DNA from: Collinsella aerofaciens
Lineage (GTDB): Bacteria; Actinomycetota; Coriobacteriia; Coriobacteriales; Coriobacteriaceae
Direction: 5' to 3'
Assembly (NCBI RefSeq): GCF_015553355.1
Contig: NZ_JADNGN010000009.1
Span: forward strand, 1 to 61,907
Length of the DNA stretch: 61,907 nt
Every line of letters begins with the position of its first letter. Positions within the stretch are counted from its first letter, which is position 1. Below are positions 21,845 to 29,946 of this stretch, piece by piece. Below the pieces are notes generated by a model. It had not been told where the DNA came from, did no database searches, and saw only the letters and a program-made list of their open reading frames with translations. Both the position numbers and the translations under genes were made by a program.

Positions 21845-23698
21845 ATGCCGCTTTTCTCGCAACATACCGCCCGGTTCTCGCCGGACGTTCCTTTGGAGGG
21901 CACCAGCTCTCGCGAGCTGCTCAAGCGGTACCAGCCGCTCGAGACACTTGCGACCGGCGGTTTTGGCTCCATCGAGATCTGCCGCGACACGCACCTGCGC
22001 CGCCGCGTCGCCATTAAGCGCATCCCCCTTATTAACGGTGTCGGCATGCCCGCCAGCGACATCATGGATGTCCTGCGCGAGGCGCACACTGCCGCCATGC
22101 TTCAACATCCCAACATCGTGCAGGTCATCGACTTTACGCACGACACAGCCTATGCCTACCTGGTTATGGAATATGTCGATGGCATGTCGCTGGCCGAGTT
22201 TTTGCACCGCGTGGACGGTCACTCACTTACCTTTGACGAGGCCGCGGCCATTGCCGATGCCCTAGGCCAGGCGCTCACCTTCGCCCATAGTAATGGCGTA
22301 CTCCACCTGGACATTAAGCCCGCCAACGTGCTCATCGACCACTCGGGCAATGTAAAGCTCACCGACTTTGGCATGGCGCGACTGTCGTCCGCCGGTGGCT
22401 TTGGCGGCTCGCGCGGCGGCACCATCGGCTACATGCCGCCCGAGCAGCTCGATATCGAGACCGGCACGGTCGATGAGCGCGCCGATGTCTTTGCCCTCGC
22501 CTGTGTAATCTATGAGGGCCTGTGCGGCAGCGCCCCCTTTATGGCGGCCACGCCCGCCGACTCGCTCGACCGCATCATCGGCGGCGCCACCTATCCCAGC
22601 GAGCTGATACCACACTTTCCCCCGGGAGCCGAGGCCGCGCTCATGAGCGCGCTCTCCCCCATGCCGCAGGACCGCCCCAGCAGCATCGAGGCATTTTGCG
22701 ACCAGCTCCTTGCCGGTCTGGGCAGCGTGCGCGAGGGCCGTCGCAGCCTAGAGCAAATGGTTGGCGAACTTTCGGATGACGAGCAGGAGCTCGACGATAT
22801 CGAGCCGTCGCACTACGAGGACGACGCCATCGAGGTCGACCCCGCACTTGGCTGGGCGGGCACGCGCTGGAGCCATGCGCGCGACTACACCATGCGCACT
22901 ATCTCGGCGCTAACGTGCGGCACCTTTAGCTTTTTGCTGATGCAAACGGCCGGGGTCGCGGCGCTTCCCGGCCTGGTCATTGCGGCCATCGCGATCGGAG
23001 CGGCGGCTGGCCTGGCCCCCCAGATTGGCTCGGCCATCTCGGCTGTGGGCTTTTTGGTGCTCATGGCCAACGCCACCATGCAGGCACAGGGCATCCTGTC
23101 GATGCTGCCCGTCGCGGTGATCTTTGCCGCCGCCATGTCCGGTTGGTGGATCGCCTGGGGTCGCACCGAGACTGCCGCGAGCGCCACGCTCACCTGTGCA
23201 CTCGCGCTTGGCTGTCTGACCGGCAATACCTTTCTGGCAGCTGGGGTCGCCGCCGGCGTCGCGTCATTTTGGCTCGGCCCGGCAAGCGCCGCCGCGGCAA
23301 CGGGCATGGGCGCGCTTTTTGCCCGTCTGGCCACGGTCGCGCTTTCAGCCGGAGGCGTGCTGGGGCTCGGTAACGTTGCCGCAGCGCTGGGAGACCCGCT
23401 CCTTTGGGCTGCCTTTGTGCTGGTAGCGGCAACTGCCGCGGCGTCATCTGCGCTGCTCAATGCCCATGCCAAGCGTGCCGATCAGGGCTCAAACCTTGCC
23501 GCAATCGCCGCCATCGCTGTCACCGGCATCGGCTGCGCAGCGGCGTCCTGTCTTGCACACCATATGGAAATTGCCAGCCTTGCAGCCGCGGTCGTCGCCA
23601 AGGCGGCGGTTGCGGGAACCCTATCCTCTATAATCGTTGGGATATGCCTATATTTGCTCGGATACCAAAGAACTTATACGGAGAGTGATCTTTCGTGA
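21845..23698 (+). CDS. Ser/Thr protein kinase with polytopic C-terminal domain
   Basis: 617 aa. Kinase domain at about 28-300: GGFGSIEICRD glycine loop, VAIKRI, catalytic loop VLHLDIKPANVL (Asp156; the usual HRD Arg is Leu), DFGMAR, GYMPPEQ. From about 345 on, around eight hydrophobic segments occur, with no extracellular repeats. The HRD Arg change suggests it may not need activation-loop phosphorylation. ATG at 21845 is chosen over a TTG two codons upstream because GAGGG lies 7 nt before it. It heads the fhaA-fhaB-pstP block, and its stop overlaps the next start (GTGA). In mycobacteria a different kinase, PknA, occupies this cluster. Confidence 0.87.
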   Translation: MPLFSQHTARFSPDVPLEGTSSRELLKRYQPLETLATGGFGSIEICRDTHLRRRVAIKRIPLINGVGMPASDIMDVLREAHTAAMLQHPNIVQVIDFTHDTAYAYLVMEYVDGMSLAEFLHRVDGHSLTFDEAAAIADALGQALTFAHSNGVLHLDIKPANVLIDHSGNVKLTDFGMARLSSAGGFGGSRGGTIGYMPPEQLDIETGTVDERADVFALACVIYEGLCGSAPFMAATPADSLDRIIGGATYPSELIPHFPPGAEAALMSALSPMPQDRPSSIEAFCDQLLAGLGSVREGRRSLEQMVGELSDDEQELDDIEPSHYEDDAIEVDPALGWAGTRWSHARDYTMRTISALTCGTFSFLLMQTAGVAALPGLVIAAIAIGAAAGLAPQIGSAISAVGFLVLMANATMQAQGILSMLPVAVIFAAAMSGWWIAWGRTETAASATLTCALALGCLTGNTFLAAGVAAGVASFWLGPASAAAATGMGALFARLATVALSAGGVLGLGNVAAALGDPLLWAAFVLVAATAAASSALLNAHAKRADQGSNLAAIAAIAVTGIGCAAASCLAHHMEIASLAAAVVAKAAVAGTLSSIIVGICLYLLGYQRTYTESDLS

Positions 23699-24708
23699 AC
23701 TTCCTGAACATCTTCGAGGACCACGTGGCCGGCATCTTCGGTGCCACCCGTGCCCCGTTCTCCTTTAAGAAGCTTGCCAAGCAGGCCGCTCGCGACATGG
23801 AGGATCAGACTCTGGTGATCAACGGCGTCAACACGGCGCCGGCACTCTATACCATCCTGATCGCCGCCGACGACGATCCCATGCTCGCCCCGTTCTACCC
23901 CGAGCTTTCGCGCGAGGTCCGCGAGTTTGTGAAGGCGCAGGCCGAAAAGCGCCGCTATGTCTTTGTCGGCGAGCCCCTCGTGCGCTTTATGATCGATCCG
24001 CAGCTGCGCGCCGGCAAGTTCTCGGTCTTTGCCGAGAACGTCGATGCCCCCACGCTCGGCCGCCTGTACGAAGAAGAGCGCGCCTATCAGAACGGCCTGG
24101 GCCAGAACAACTCCGCGGCAAGCCGTGCCGCCAGCGCCCCGCGCGCCGGCCAGCAGCAGTTTGCTGCCCCGCAGCAGCAGCGCCCCGCCGCCATGCCCCA
24201 GCAACAGCCGACGCCTCGCACCGCCGCTCCCGACCCGCTTGCCGTGGCAGGCCCCTTCGCGCCTAGCGTCCCCGACCCCGCCGCCGCACCCATCCCGGTG
24301 CCTCAGACCGTCTCGCGCGACGCGCTTGCCGGCATGGGCGGAGCCGCCGCGACCGGTGCCGCCGTGGGCCTAGGCGCCGCAGCCGGCATCGCCTCCAACA
24401 TGGCGAGCACTCGCGCCCCGCAGCGCCCGCTCGCCCAGCTCGTCGACGTCGTGAGCGGCGAGAGCCATAGCATCACCTCCGCACAGGTGACCATCGGTCG
24501 CGAGCGCTCAGTTTCCGACATTGCCCTGCGCGACCCCAACGTGTCGCGCCGCCACGCCCAGCTCACCTTTACGGGCTCGGATTGGTCGATCGAGGACCTC
24601 AATTCCACCAACGGCACGCTCGTCAACAACCGCCGCATTACGCGCTGCCCGCTGCGCAACGGCGATCTGCTGACGTTTGGCCTGAGCACCTTTGAATTTA
24701 GGGGATAG
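23695..24708 (+). CDS. fhaA: FhaA-like protein (DUF3662 plus FHA)
   Basis: 337 aa. N-terminal DUF3662 domain (about 1-125, NFLNIFEDHVAGIFG start), a Gln/Pro/Ala-rich linker, and a C-terminal FHA domain (about 245-337) with ITIGRERSVSDI-like start, NVSRRHAQLTF and IEDLNSTNGTLVNN. In mycobacteria FhaA binds phosphorylated MviN and links kinase signalling to lipid II export. It begins at a GTG overlapping the kinase stop, so translation is coupled. Membership of the family is clear from the domain order and the gene context. Confidence 0.9.
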   Translation: MNFLNIFEDHVAGIFGATRAPFSFKKLAKQAARDMEDQTLVINGVNTAPALYTILIAADDDPMLAPFYPELSREVREFVKAQAEKRRYVFVGEPLVRFMIDPQLRAGKFSVFAENVDAPTLGRLYEEERAYQNGLGQNNSAASRAASAPRAGQQQFAAPQQQRPAAMPQQQPTPRTAAPDPLAVAGPFAPSVPDPAAAPIPVPQTVSRDALAGMGGAAATGAAVGLGAAAGIASNMASTRAPQRPLAQLVDVVSGESHSITSAQVTIGRERSVSDIALRDPNVSRRHAQLTFTGSDWSIEDLNSTNGTLVNNRRITRCPLRNGDLLTFGLSTFEFRG

Positions 24709-24714
24709 TCGCTT

Positions 24715-25131
24715 ATGAACATCGATATCGTCCTTTTTGCAGGCCGCATCGTCCTGGTCGCCCTGCTCTATATCTTCCTGTTCGCCGTCATGAAGACCGG
24801 CGTGGGACTTGTGCGCGGGCAGCGCCGCGACTCGGCTATCTGGACGATTGATGTGGACAAGGGTCCGCGCGGTATCCGCGGCATCCACGTAGACATGCTC
24901 GGCCCCGTCATCGTCGGTCGCTCGCCATCTTCGGACATCTGCATCAACGAACCGTTCGTCTCGGCCTCGCATGCGCGCTTTTCGCTGCAGGGCCCGGCGC
25001 TCATCATCGAGGACCTCAACTCGCTTAACGGCACGCTCGTCAACGGCCGCCAGCTCGTGGAGCCCGCGACGCTGCGTGAGGGCGACGAAGTCCAGATTGG
25101 CGACGTGGTCATGAAGGTGAACCGTCGATGA
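24715..25131 (+). CDS. fhaB: FHA-domain protein FhaB
   Basis: 138 aa. One N-terminal transmembrane helix (about 8-28, IVLVALLYIFLFAVMKTG) anchors a single FHA domain with VIVGRSPSSDICI, VSASHARFSL and IEDLNSLNGTLVNGRQL. In mycobacteria the counterpart (FipA) ties kinase signalling to division. Six bp after fhaA; its stop overlaps the phosphatase start (ATGA). Confidence 0.92.
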   Translation: MNIDIVLFAGRIVLVALLYIFLFAVMKTGVGLVRGQRRDSAIWTIDVDKGPRGIRGIHVDMLGPVIVGRSPSSDICINEPFVSASHARFSLQGPALIIEDLNSLNGTLVNGRQLVEPATLREGDEVQIGDVVMKVNRR

Positions 25132-26927
25132 TCGACGAGGAGAACAAGTCCGCAACTATGACCGAGGCACCGGCTGCCGCCGTAGCTGCACCGGCCCACG
25201 CCGCTCCGGCGGACTCCACACCCGTGGAGCCCGAGGACACCGTGTTCTCCCTGCCTCTTTCGCATGTAACGCATGATATTTCGGATCTCGCCGATAACGA
25301 GGGCGAAGAGGATGCCGCAGCAGCGCCCATCGGCGCACATGCTGCGGAACAGCCCACAGCGCCCGAAGCAACCCCGGCGCCGGCTCACTTTGCAGAGCCC
25401 GTCGCCGCGGCAATCAACGAGAGCGCTGCGGTGTTTGCGGCACCCGAGCCCGCCGCGCCGGCGTTTCCCATGGCCCCGGCGTCCGAGGTTGCGCCCGCGT
25501 CTACGCCGGCGCCCGAGCCTATAGACGTCAGCCCGCAAGACGACGAGTCGACCGCCCGCGTTTCCGAGGAGCCCGACTCCCCGGACACCGGAGATTCCGA
25601 ATCAAACGCCGAGACCGACACCGTCTCTCCCGGTGACACAGCAGAGATCGACGTTGCCGCCGTTGAGGCCAAGCTCAAAGACCCCGGCTCGACCATGAGC
25701 TTTGAGCCCCTGACCGAGGAGCGCATCGAGACCGACTCGACCTATGATGCCGGCACCACCACGCAACTCATGTGGGGCGCCCGCTCCGACGTTGGCTGTG
25801 TGCGCCCGCACAATGAGGATTCCTACCTGGTGCAGTCGCCGCTCTTTTGCGTATGCGACGGCATGGGTGGTCACGCTGCCGGCGAGGTAGCCTCTTCCAT
25901 CGCCGTCGAGACTATTGCCAAGACGGCCCCACAGTCCGCCGACGCAGCACGCCTGGCCGCAGCCGTCGAGGCAGCCAACGCCGCCGTAATCGAGGCGGCC
26001 CTGAACGGCCTGGGCAAGCCTGGCATGGGCTGCACAGCCACTTGCGCCTATATCGAAAACGACACGCTCGCCATCGCCCACGTAGGCGACTCGCGCGCCT
26101 ACCTGCTCCACGAGGGCACGCTCATCCGCGTGACCCGCGACCACTCCTATGTGGAAGAACTCGTGGACGCCGGCGAGATTACGGCAGACGAGGCTCGCGT
26201 CCACCCCAACCGTTCGGTCATCACCCGTGCGCTGGGCTCGGACCCCGCCATGTATGCCGACCACTTCACTCTGCATATCGAGGAAGGCGACCGTCTGATC
26301 CTGTGCTCTGACGGCCTTTCGAGCATGATTCCCGATAGCGATATCGAGAACATCACCACGCAGTCCTCAACCGCGCAAATCTGCGTCGACAACCTAGTGG
26401 ACGCGGCGCTTGCCGCCGGCGGCCACGACAACGTGACCGTAGTAGTCGTTGACCTGGTTGACGATGGCGTCATGCGCGAGGCGCAACGCGTGCGTCGCCG
26501 CAACGTTACTATCGCCGCCATCCTGGCCCTCGTCTTTGTGCTGGCAGCTGGCATCTGGGCCTACACGGGTGTCACCGGCTCGTACTACCTGGGTACCTAC
26601 CAGGGCAATGTCGCCGTCTGGCGCGGCCTGCCCGGCAAGCCACTCGGACTCAAGCTCCACTGGCTCGAAAGCGAAACCAGCATCAAGCTGTCCGACCTGC
26701 CCGAAGACACGCAAAACCGCCTCAAGGCGGGCATTCCGCAAACAAGTGTCGACGATGCGCAGGACACGATATCCAAGTACCGCCACCAGATCGACGAGGA
26801 GCAGACCCGCCAGGTGATCGACGCGCAAACGATTCGCGACAACACCAATCAGGGATCGACCTCCGAATCAGATTCCGAGAAAACCGCCGAACAGTCCGCC
26901 GAGGCCGAAGCCTCCGATAAGAATTAG
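25128..26927 (+). CDS. pstP: PP2C-family Ser/Thr phosphatase
   Basis: 599 aa, dephosphorylates Ser/Thr kinases and their targets. A long acidic Ala/Pro-rich N-terminal region (about 1-200) is unusual, since family members normally begin directly with the phosphatase. The PP2C domain follows at about 208-440: SDVGCVRPHNEDSYL, VCDGMGGHAAGE, HVGDSRAYLL, LCSDGLSSMI and GGHDNVTVVVVDL carry the metal-binding acids. Then one transmembrane helix (about 465-485) and an extracellular tail of about 115 residues ending in an acidic, Ser-rich stretch. ATG overlaps the fhaB stop. Confidence 0.9.
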   Translation: MIDEENKSATMTEAPAAAVAAPAHAAPADSTPVEPEDTVFSLPLSHVTHDISDLADNEGEEDAAAAPIGAHAAEQPTAPEATPAPAHFAEPVAAAINESAAVFAAPEPAAPAFPMAPASEVAPASTPAPEPIDVSPQDDESTARVSEEPDSPDTGDSESNAETDTVSPGDTAEIDVAAVEAKLKDPGSTMSFEPLTEERIETDSTYDAGTTTQLMWGARSDVGCVRPHNEDSYLVQSPLFCVCDGMGGHAAGEVASSIAVETIAKTAPQSADAARLAAAVEAANAAVIEAALNGLGKPGMGCTATCAYIENDTLAIAHVGDSRAYLLHEGTLIRVTRDHSYVEELVDAGEITADEARVHPNRSVITRALGSDPAMYADHFTLHIEEGDRLILCSDGLSSMIPDSDIENITTQSSTAQICVDNLVDAALAAGGHDNVTVVVVDLVDDGVMREAQRVRRRNVTIAAILALVFVLAAGIWAYTGVTGSYYLGTYQGNVAVWRGLPGKPLGLKLHWLESETSIKLSDLPEDTQNRLKAGIPQTSVDDAQDTISKYRHQIDEEQTRQVIDAQTIRDNTNQGSTSESDSEKTAEQSAEAEASDKN

Positions 26928-26943
26928 AAAGGGAGTGCCGCTT

Positions 26944-29814
26944 ATGAGTCGCCGCAACACCGAGCTGCTCTTGCTCATCGCCTCGGCGTTCCCCGTCATC
27001 CTGCTGTATGCGATGTACGTCCTCACCGCGGGCGCTGCCATCTCCTTTGAGACGCTCGCTGTACCGATCGGCCTCTTTGCCGCCTTTGCCGCGGCCCACA
27101 TTGCCGTGCGCATCTTGGCACCCGGTGCCGACCCCGCCATCCTGCCCATCGTATTTATACTTTCGGGCATCGGCATCACGTTCGTGACGCGTCTCGCCCC
27201 CGCTCTCGCCATCTCACAGCTCATCATCCTGTTTGTCTCGGTGGCGCTCATGGTGGGAACGCTTGCACTAGTCAAAAACCTCGACGTGGTCATGCGCTAC
27301 AAGTACACCTTTGGCATCATCGGCATCATCCTGCTGATGCTGCCTATCTTTATCGGCACCACGATCTCGGGCTCCAAACTGTGGATTCGCATCGCGGGCT
27401 TTACCATCCAGCCCGGCGAGTTCGCCAAGGTCTTTATCGTCCTGTTCCTGGCCGGGTACCTGGCCGAGAACCGCGAGCTGCTCTCCATCTCCAACCGCAA
27501 GATCTTGGGCTTTAAGATCCCTCGCCTGCGACTGCTGCTGCCGTTGTTTGCCGTGTGGGGTGTGTGCCTGCTCGTCGTCGTCTTCGAACGCGACCTGGGT
27601 TCGGCCGTGCTGTTCTACACCATCTTCTTGCTGATGCTCTACGTTGCCACGGGGCGCTTTTCGTATGTCGTTATCGGCCTTGCGCTCTTAGCCGTTGGAG
27701 CCGTGGGCGCCTACAAGTTCCTGTCGCACGTTCAGGTGCGTTTCCAGGTTTGGGTCGATCCGTTTAAGGACGCCCAGGGCCAGGGCTACCAGATCGTCCA
27801 GTCGCTCTTCTCGCTTGCCGATGGCGGTCTGGTCGGTGTTGGCATCGGCAACGGCATGGCCAACAACATCCCTGTCGTCGAGTCCGACTTTATCTTCTCG
27901 GCTATCGGCGAGGAGATGGGCCTTTTGGGCGGCGGCGCCGTGCTCATCCTGTTTATGCTCTTTGCCGTGCGTGGCCTCACCACGGCTGCCCGCGCTAAAT
28001 CCGACCTCGCCGCCTTTAGCGCCACGGGCCTTACGGCCGCCATCAGCTTCCAGGCCTTCTTGATCGTTGGCGGCGTAACCCGCCTGATCCCGCTGACCGG
28101 CGTCACCCTGCCCTTTATGAGCCAAGGCGGCTCCTCGCTGCTGGCGAGCTTTATCATCGTCGCGCTCCTGCTGCGCGCCGGTGACGAGGCGACCGGACGC
28201 GAGGCCGAGCTTACCGGCACCGGCACCATGGCCGCCATCACCGATGATCAGGTCGCATCTGCCGCCGCCCCGACGGGCACGCGCTTTGCCACCTCGTCTT
28301 CCTACGGCAGCGGCAGCCATTCCGTCGGCTCGCGTATGCGCCGTCGCCTGCTCGACACGCCTGAATCCGGTGTGCTCGGCCGCGTTGCGCTCGCCAACCG
28401 TCTAACCCGTGCGGTGCTCGCCTTTACGGCGCTGTTCGCCATCCTTATCGGCAACCTCACCTATGTCCAGGTCATCAAGGCCAAGGACTATCAGGACATG
28501 CCGACCAACAACCACACCATCGCCCGCTCCAAGTACATCCAGCGCGGTTCCATCATCACGTCCGACGGCGTGACGCTGGCCGAGTCGCTGCAGCAGGAGG
28601 ACGGCACCTACGTACGCTCCTACCCCAACGGCAACCTGGCAGCGCACGTGGTTGGCTACGTGAGCCAGCAGTATGGCACCACCGCCATCGAGAGCGTCAT
28701 GAACGATACGCTCACCGGTTCTAAGGACTACTCCAGCTGGAACAACGCCATCGCGTCGCTCGCGGGCCAGACCCAGCCGGGCAACACCGCCAAGCTCACC
28801 ATCGACTCGCGCATCCAGACGGCTGCTGAGCAGGCGCTCAAGGGCTTTAAGGGCGCTGTAGTGGTCATCGACCCGCGTACCGGCGCGGTGCTCGCATGTG
28901 CCAGCTCGCCCACCTACGACAATACCAACATCGATGCCCTGCTGCAGACGGGCGGCGGCGAGGACGGCTCCATGTACAATCGCGCCATGGACGCGCTGTA
29001 CACGCCGGGCTCAACGTTTAAGGTCGTTACGCTTTCCGCGGCACTCGAGACCGGTACCGCCAGCCTTACCAGCACCTACCAGGCGCCCGGCTCCATGGAC
29101 ATCGGCAACGCACCGGTCACCAACTATGCCAACGAGAGCTACGGCACCATCAGCCTGCAGCAGGCCTTTGCCGTGTCCTCCAACGTCGTCTTTGGCCAGG
29201 TGGCAAACGAAGTTGGCGCAAACACGCTCGTGCAGTTTGCCAACGCCTTTGGCTACGGCCAAAAGCTCGGCCAGGACCTGACCTCCGCGGCCTCCATCAT
29301 GGCCGACCCGTCGCTCATGACCGAATGGGAGACTGCCTGGGCCGGCGCCGGCCAGCCTGTCGGCATGGACCATACGCCCGGCCCGCAGACCACCGTCATG
29401 CAAAACGCCGTGATTGCCGCCGCCATCGCTAACAGCGGCGTGGTCATGGACCCGTACTTTGTAGCCCAGGTACTCGCCCCGGACGGAACCGTGGTCAAGA
29501 CCACGCAGTCCCGCTCGCTTGGTCAGGCCGTCAGCTCCGCCACGGCCGACCAGGTCAAGCAGGCCATGCTTGCCGTCGTCCAGTCCGGCACCGGCACCGA
29601 TGCCCAAATCCCCGGCGTCAAGGTCGCCGGCAAGACCGGCTCGGCCGAGACTGGCGGCACCAACGTCAACTCGATGTTCGTTGGCTTTGCACCTTACGAT
29701 TCACCCACAGTCGCCATCTCGGTGGCCTTAGAGGATTACGACAAGCATGACGTCGAGGCCGCCAAGATTGCCGGTATCGTCCTGACCGCGGCGCTTGCCG
29801 CACAGGGAGCGTGA
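26944..29814 (+). CDS. Fused SEDS glycosyltransferase and class B penicillin-binding transpeptidase
   Basis: 956 aa joining two cell-wall enzymes that are separate genes (rodA and pbpA) in most actinobacteria. Residues about 1-420: FtsW/RodA-type polytopic domain with the GSKLWIRIAGFTIQPGEFAK loop, acidic motif WVDPFKDAQGQGYQIVQS and SDFIFSAIGEEMGLLGG. After a linker (about 420-480) and one transmembrane helix comes a PBP with the RGSIITSDG pattern and an intact active site: S690-T-F-K693, S745-S-N747, K897-T-G899. The ATG has AAGGGAG 9 nt upstream; a GTG three codons earlier has no spacing. It would polymerise and crosslink peptidoglycan in one chain. A sequencing frameshift cannot explain it, since the linker reads in frame. 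Confidence 0.95.
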   Translation: MSRRNTELLLLIASAFPVILLYAMYVLTAGAAISFETLAVPIGLFAAFAAAHIAVRILAPGADPAILPIVFILSGIGITFVTRLAPALAISQLIILFVSVALMVGTLALVKNLDVVMRYKYTFGIIGIILLMLPIFIGTTISGSKLWIRIAGFTIQPGEFAKVFIVLFLAGYLAENRELLSISNRKILGFKIPRLRLLLPLFAVWGVCLLVVVFERDLGSAVLFYTIFLLMLYVATGRFSYVVIGLALLAVGAVGAYKFLSHVQVRFQVWVDPFKDAQGQGYQIVQSLFSLADGGLVGVGIGNGMANNIPVVESDFIFSAIGEEMGLLGGGAVLILFMLFAVRGLTTAARAKSDLAAFSATGLTAAISFQAFLIVGGVTRLIPLTGVTLPFMSQGGSSLLASFIIVALLLRAGDEATGREAELTGTGTMAAITDDQVASAAAPTGTRFATSSSYGSGSHSVGSRMRRRLLDTPESGVLGRVALANRLTRAVLAFTALFAILIGNLTYVQVIKAKDYQDMPTNNHTIARSKYIQRGSIITSDGVTLAESLQQEDGTYVRSYPNGNLAAHVVGYVSQQYGTTAIESVMNDTLTGSKDYSSWNNAIASLAGQTQPGNTAKLTIDSRIQTAAEQALKGFKGAVVVIDPRTGAVLACASSPTYDNTNIDALLQTGGGEDGSMYNRAMDALYTPGSTFKVVTLSAALETGTASLTSTYQAPGSMDIGNAPVTNYANESYGTISLQQAFAVSSNVVFGQVANEVGANTLVQFANAFGYGQKLGQDLTSAASIMADPSLMTEWETAWAGAGQPVGMDHTPGPQTTVMQNAVIAAAIANSGVVMDPYFVAQVLAPDGTVVKTTQSRSLGQAVSSATADQVKQAMLAVVQSGTGTDAQIPGVKVAGKTGSAETGGTNVNSMFVGFAPYDSPTVAISVALEDYDKHDVEAAKIAGIVLTAALAAQGA

Positions 29815-29946
29815 TGCCCATGATCGAATCGGACACCCGAGGCGCGCCGCGGCCGAAGAGTTAGCGGCAACGCGCCACACGGCCCCAGCGGCCACATCGT
29901 AGGTACTACACACATCGTTGAGCGAATAGTTATGTTAGGAGCAGGA

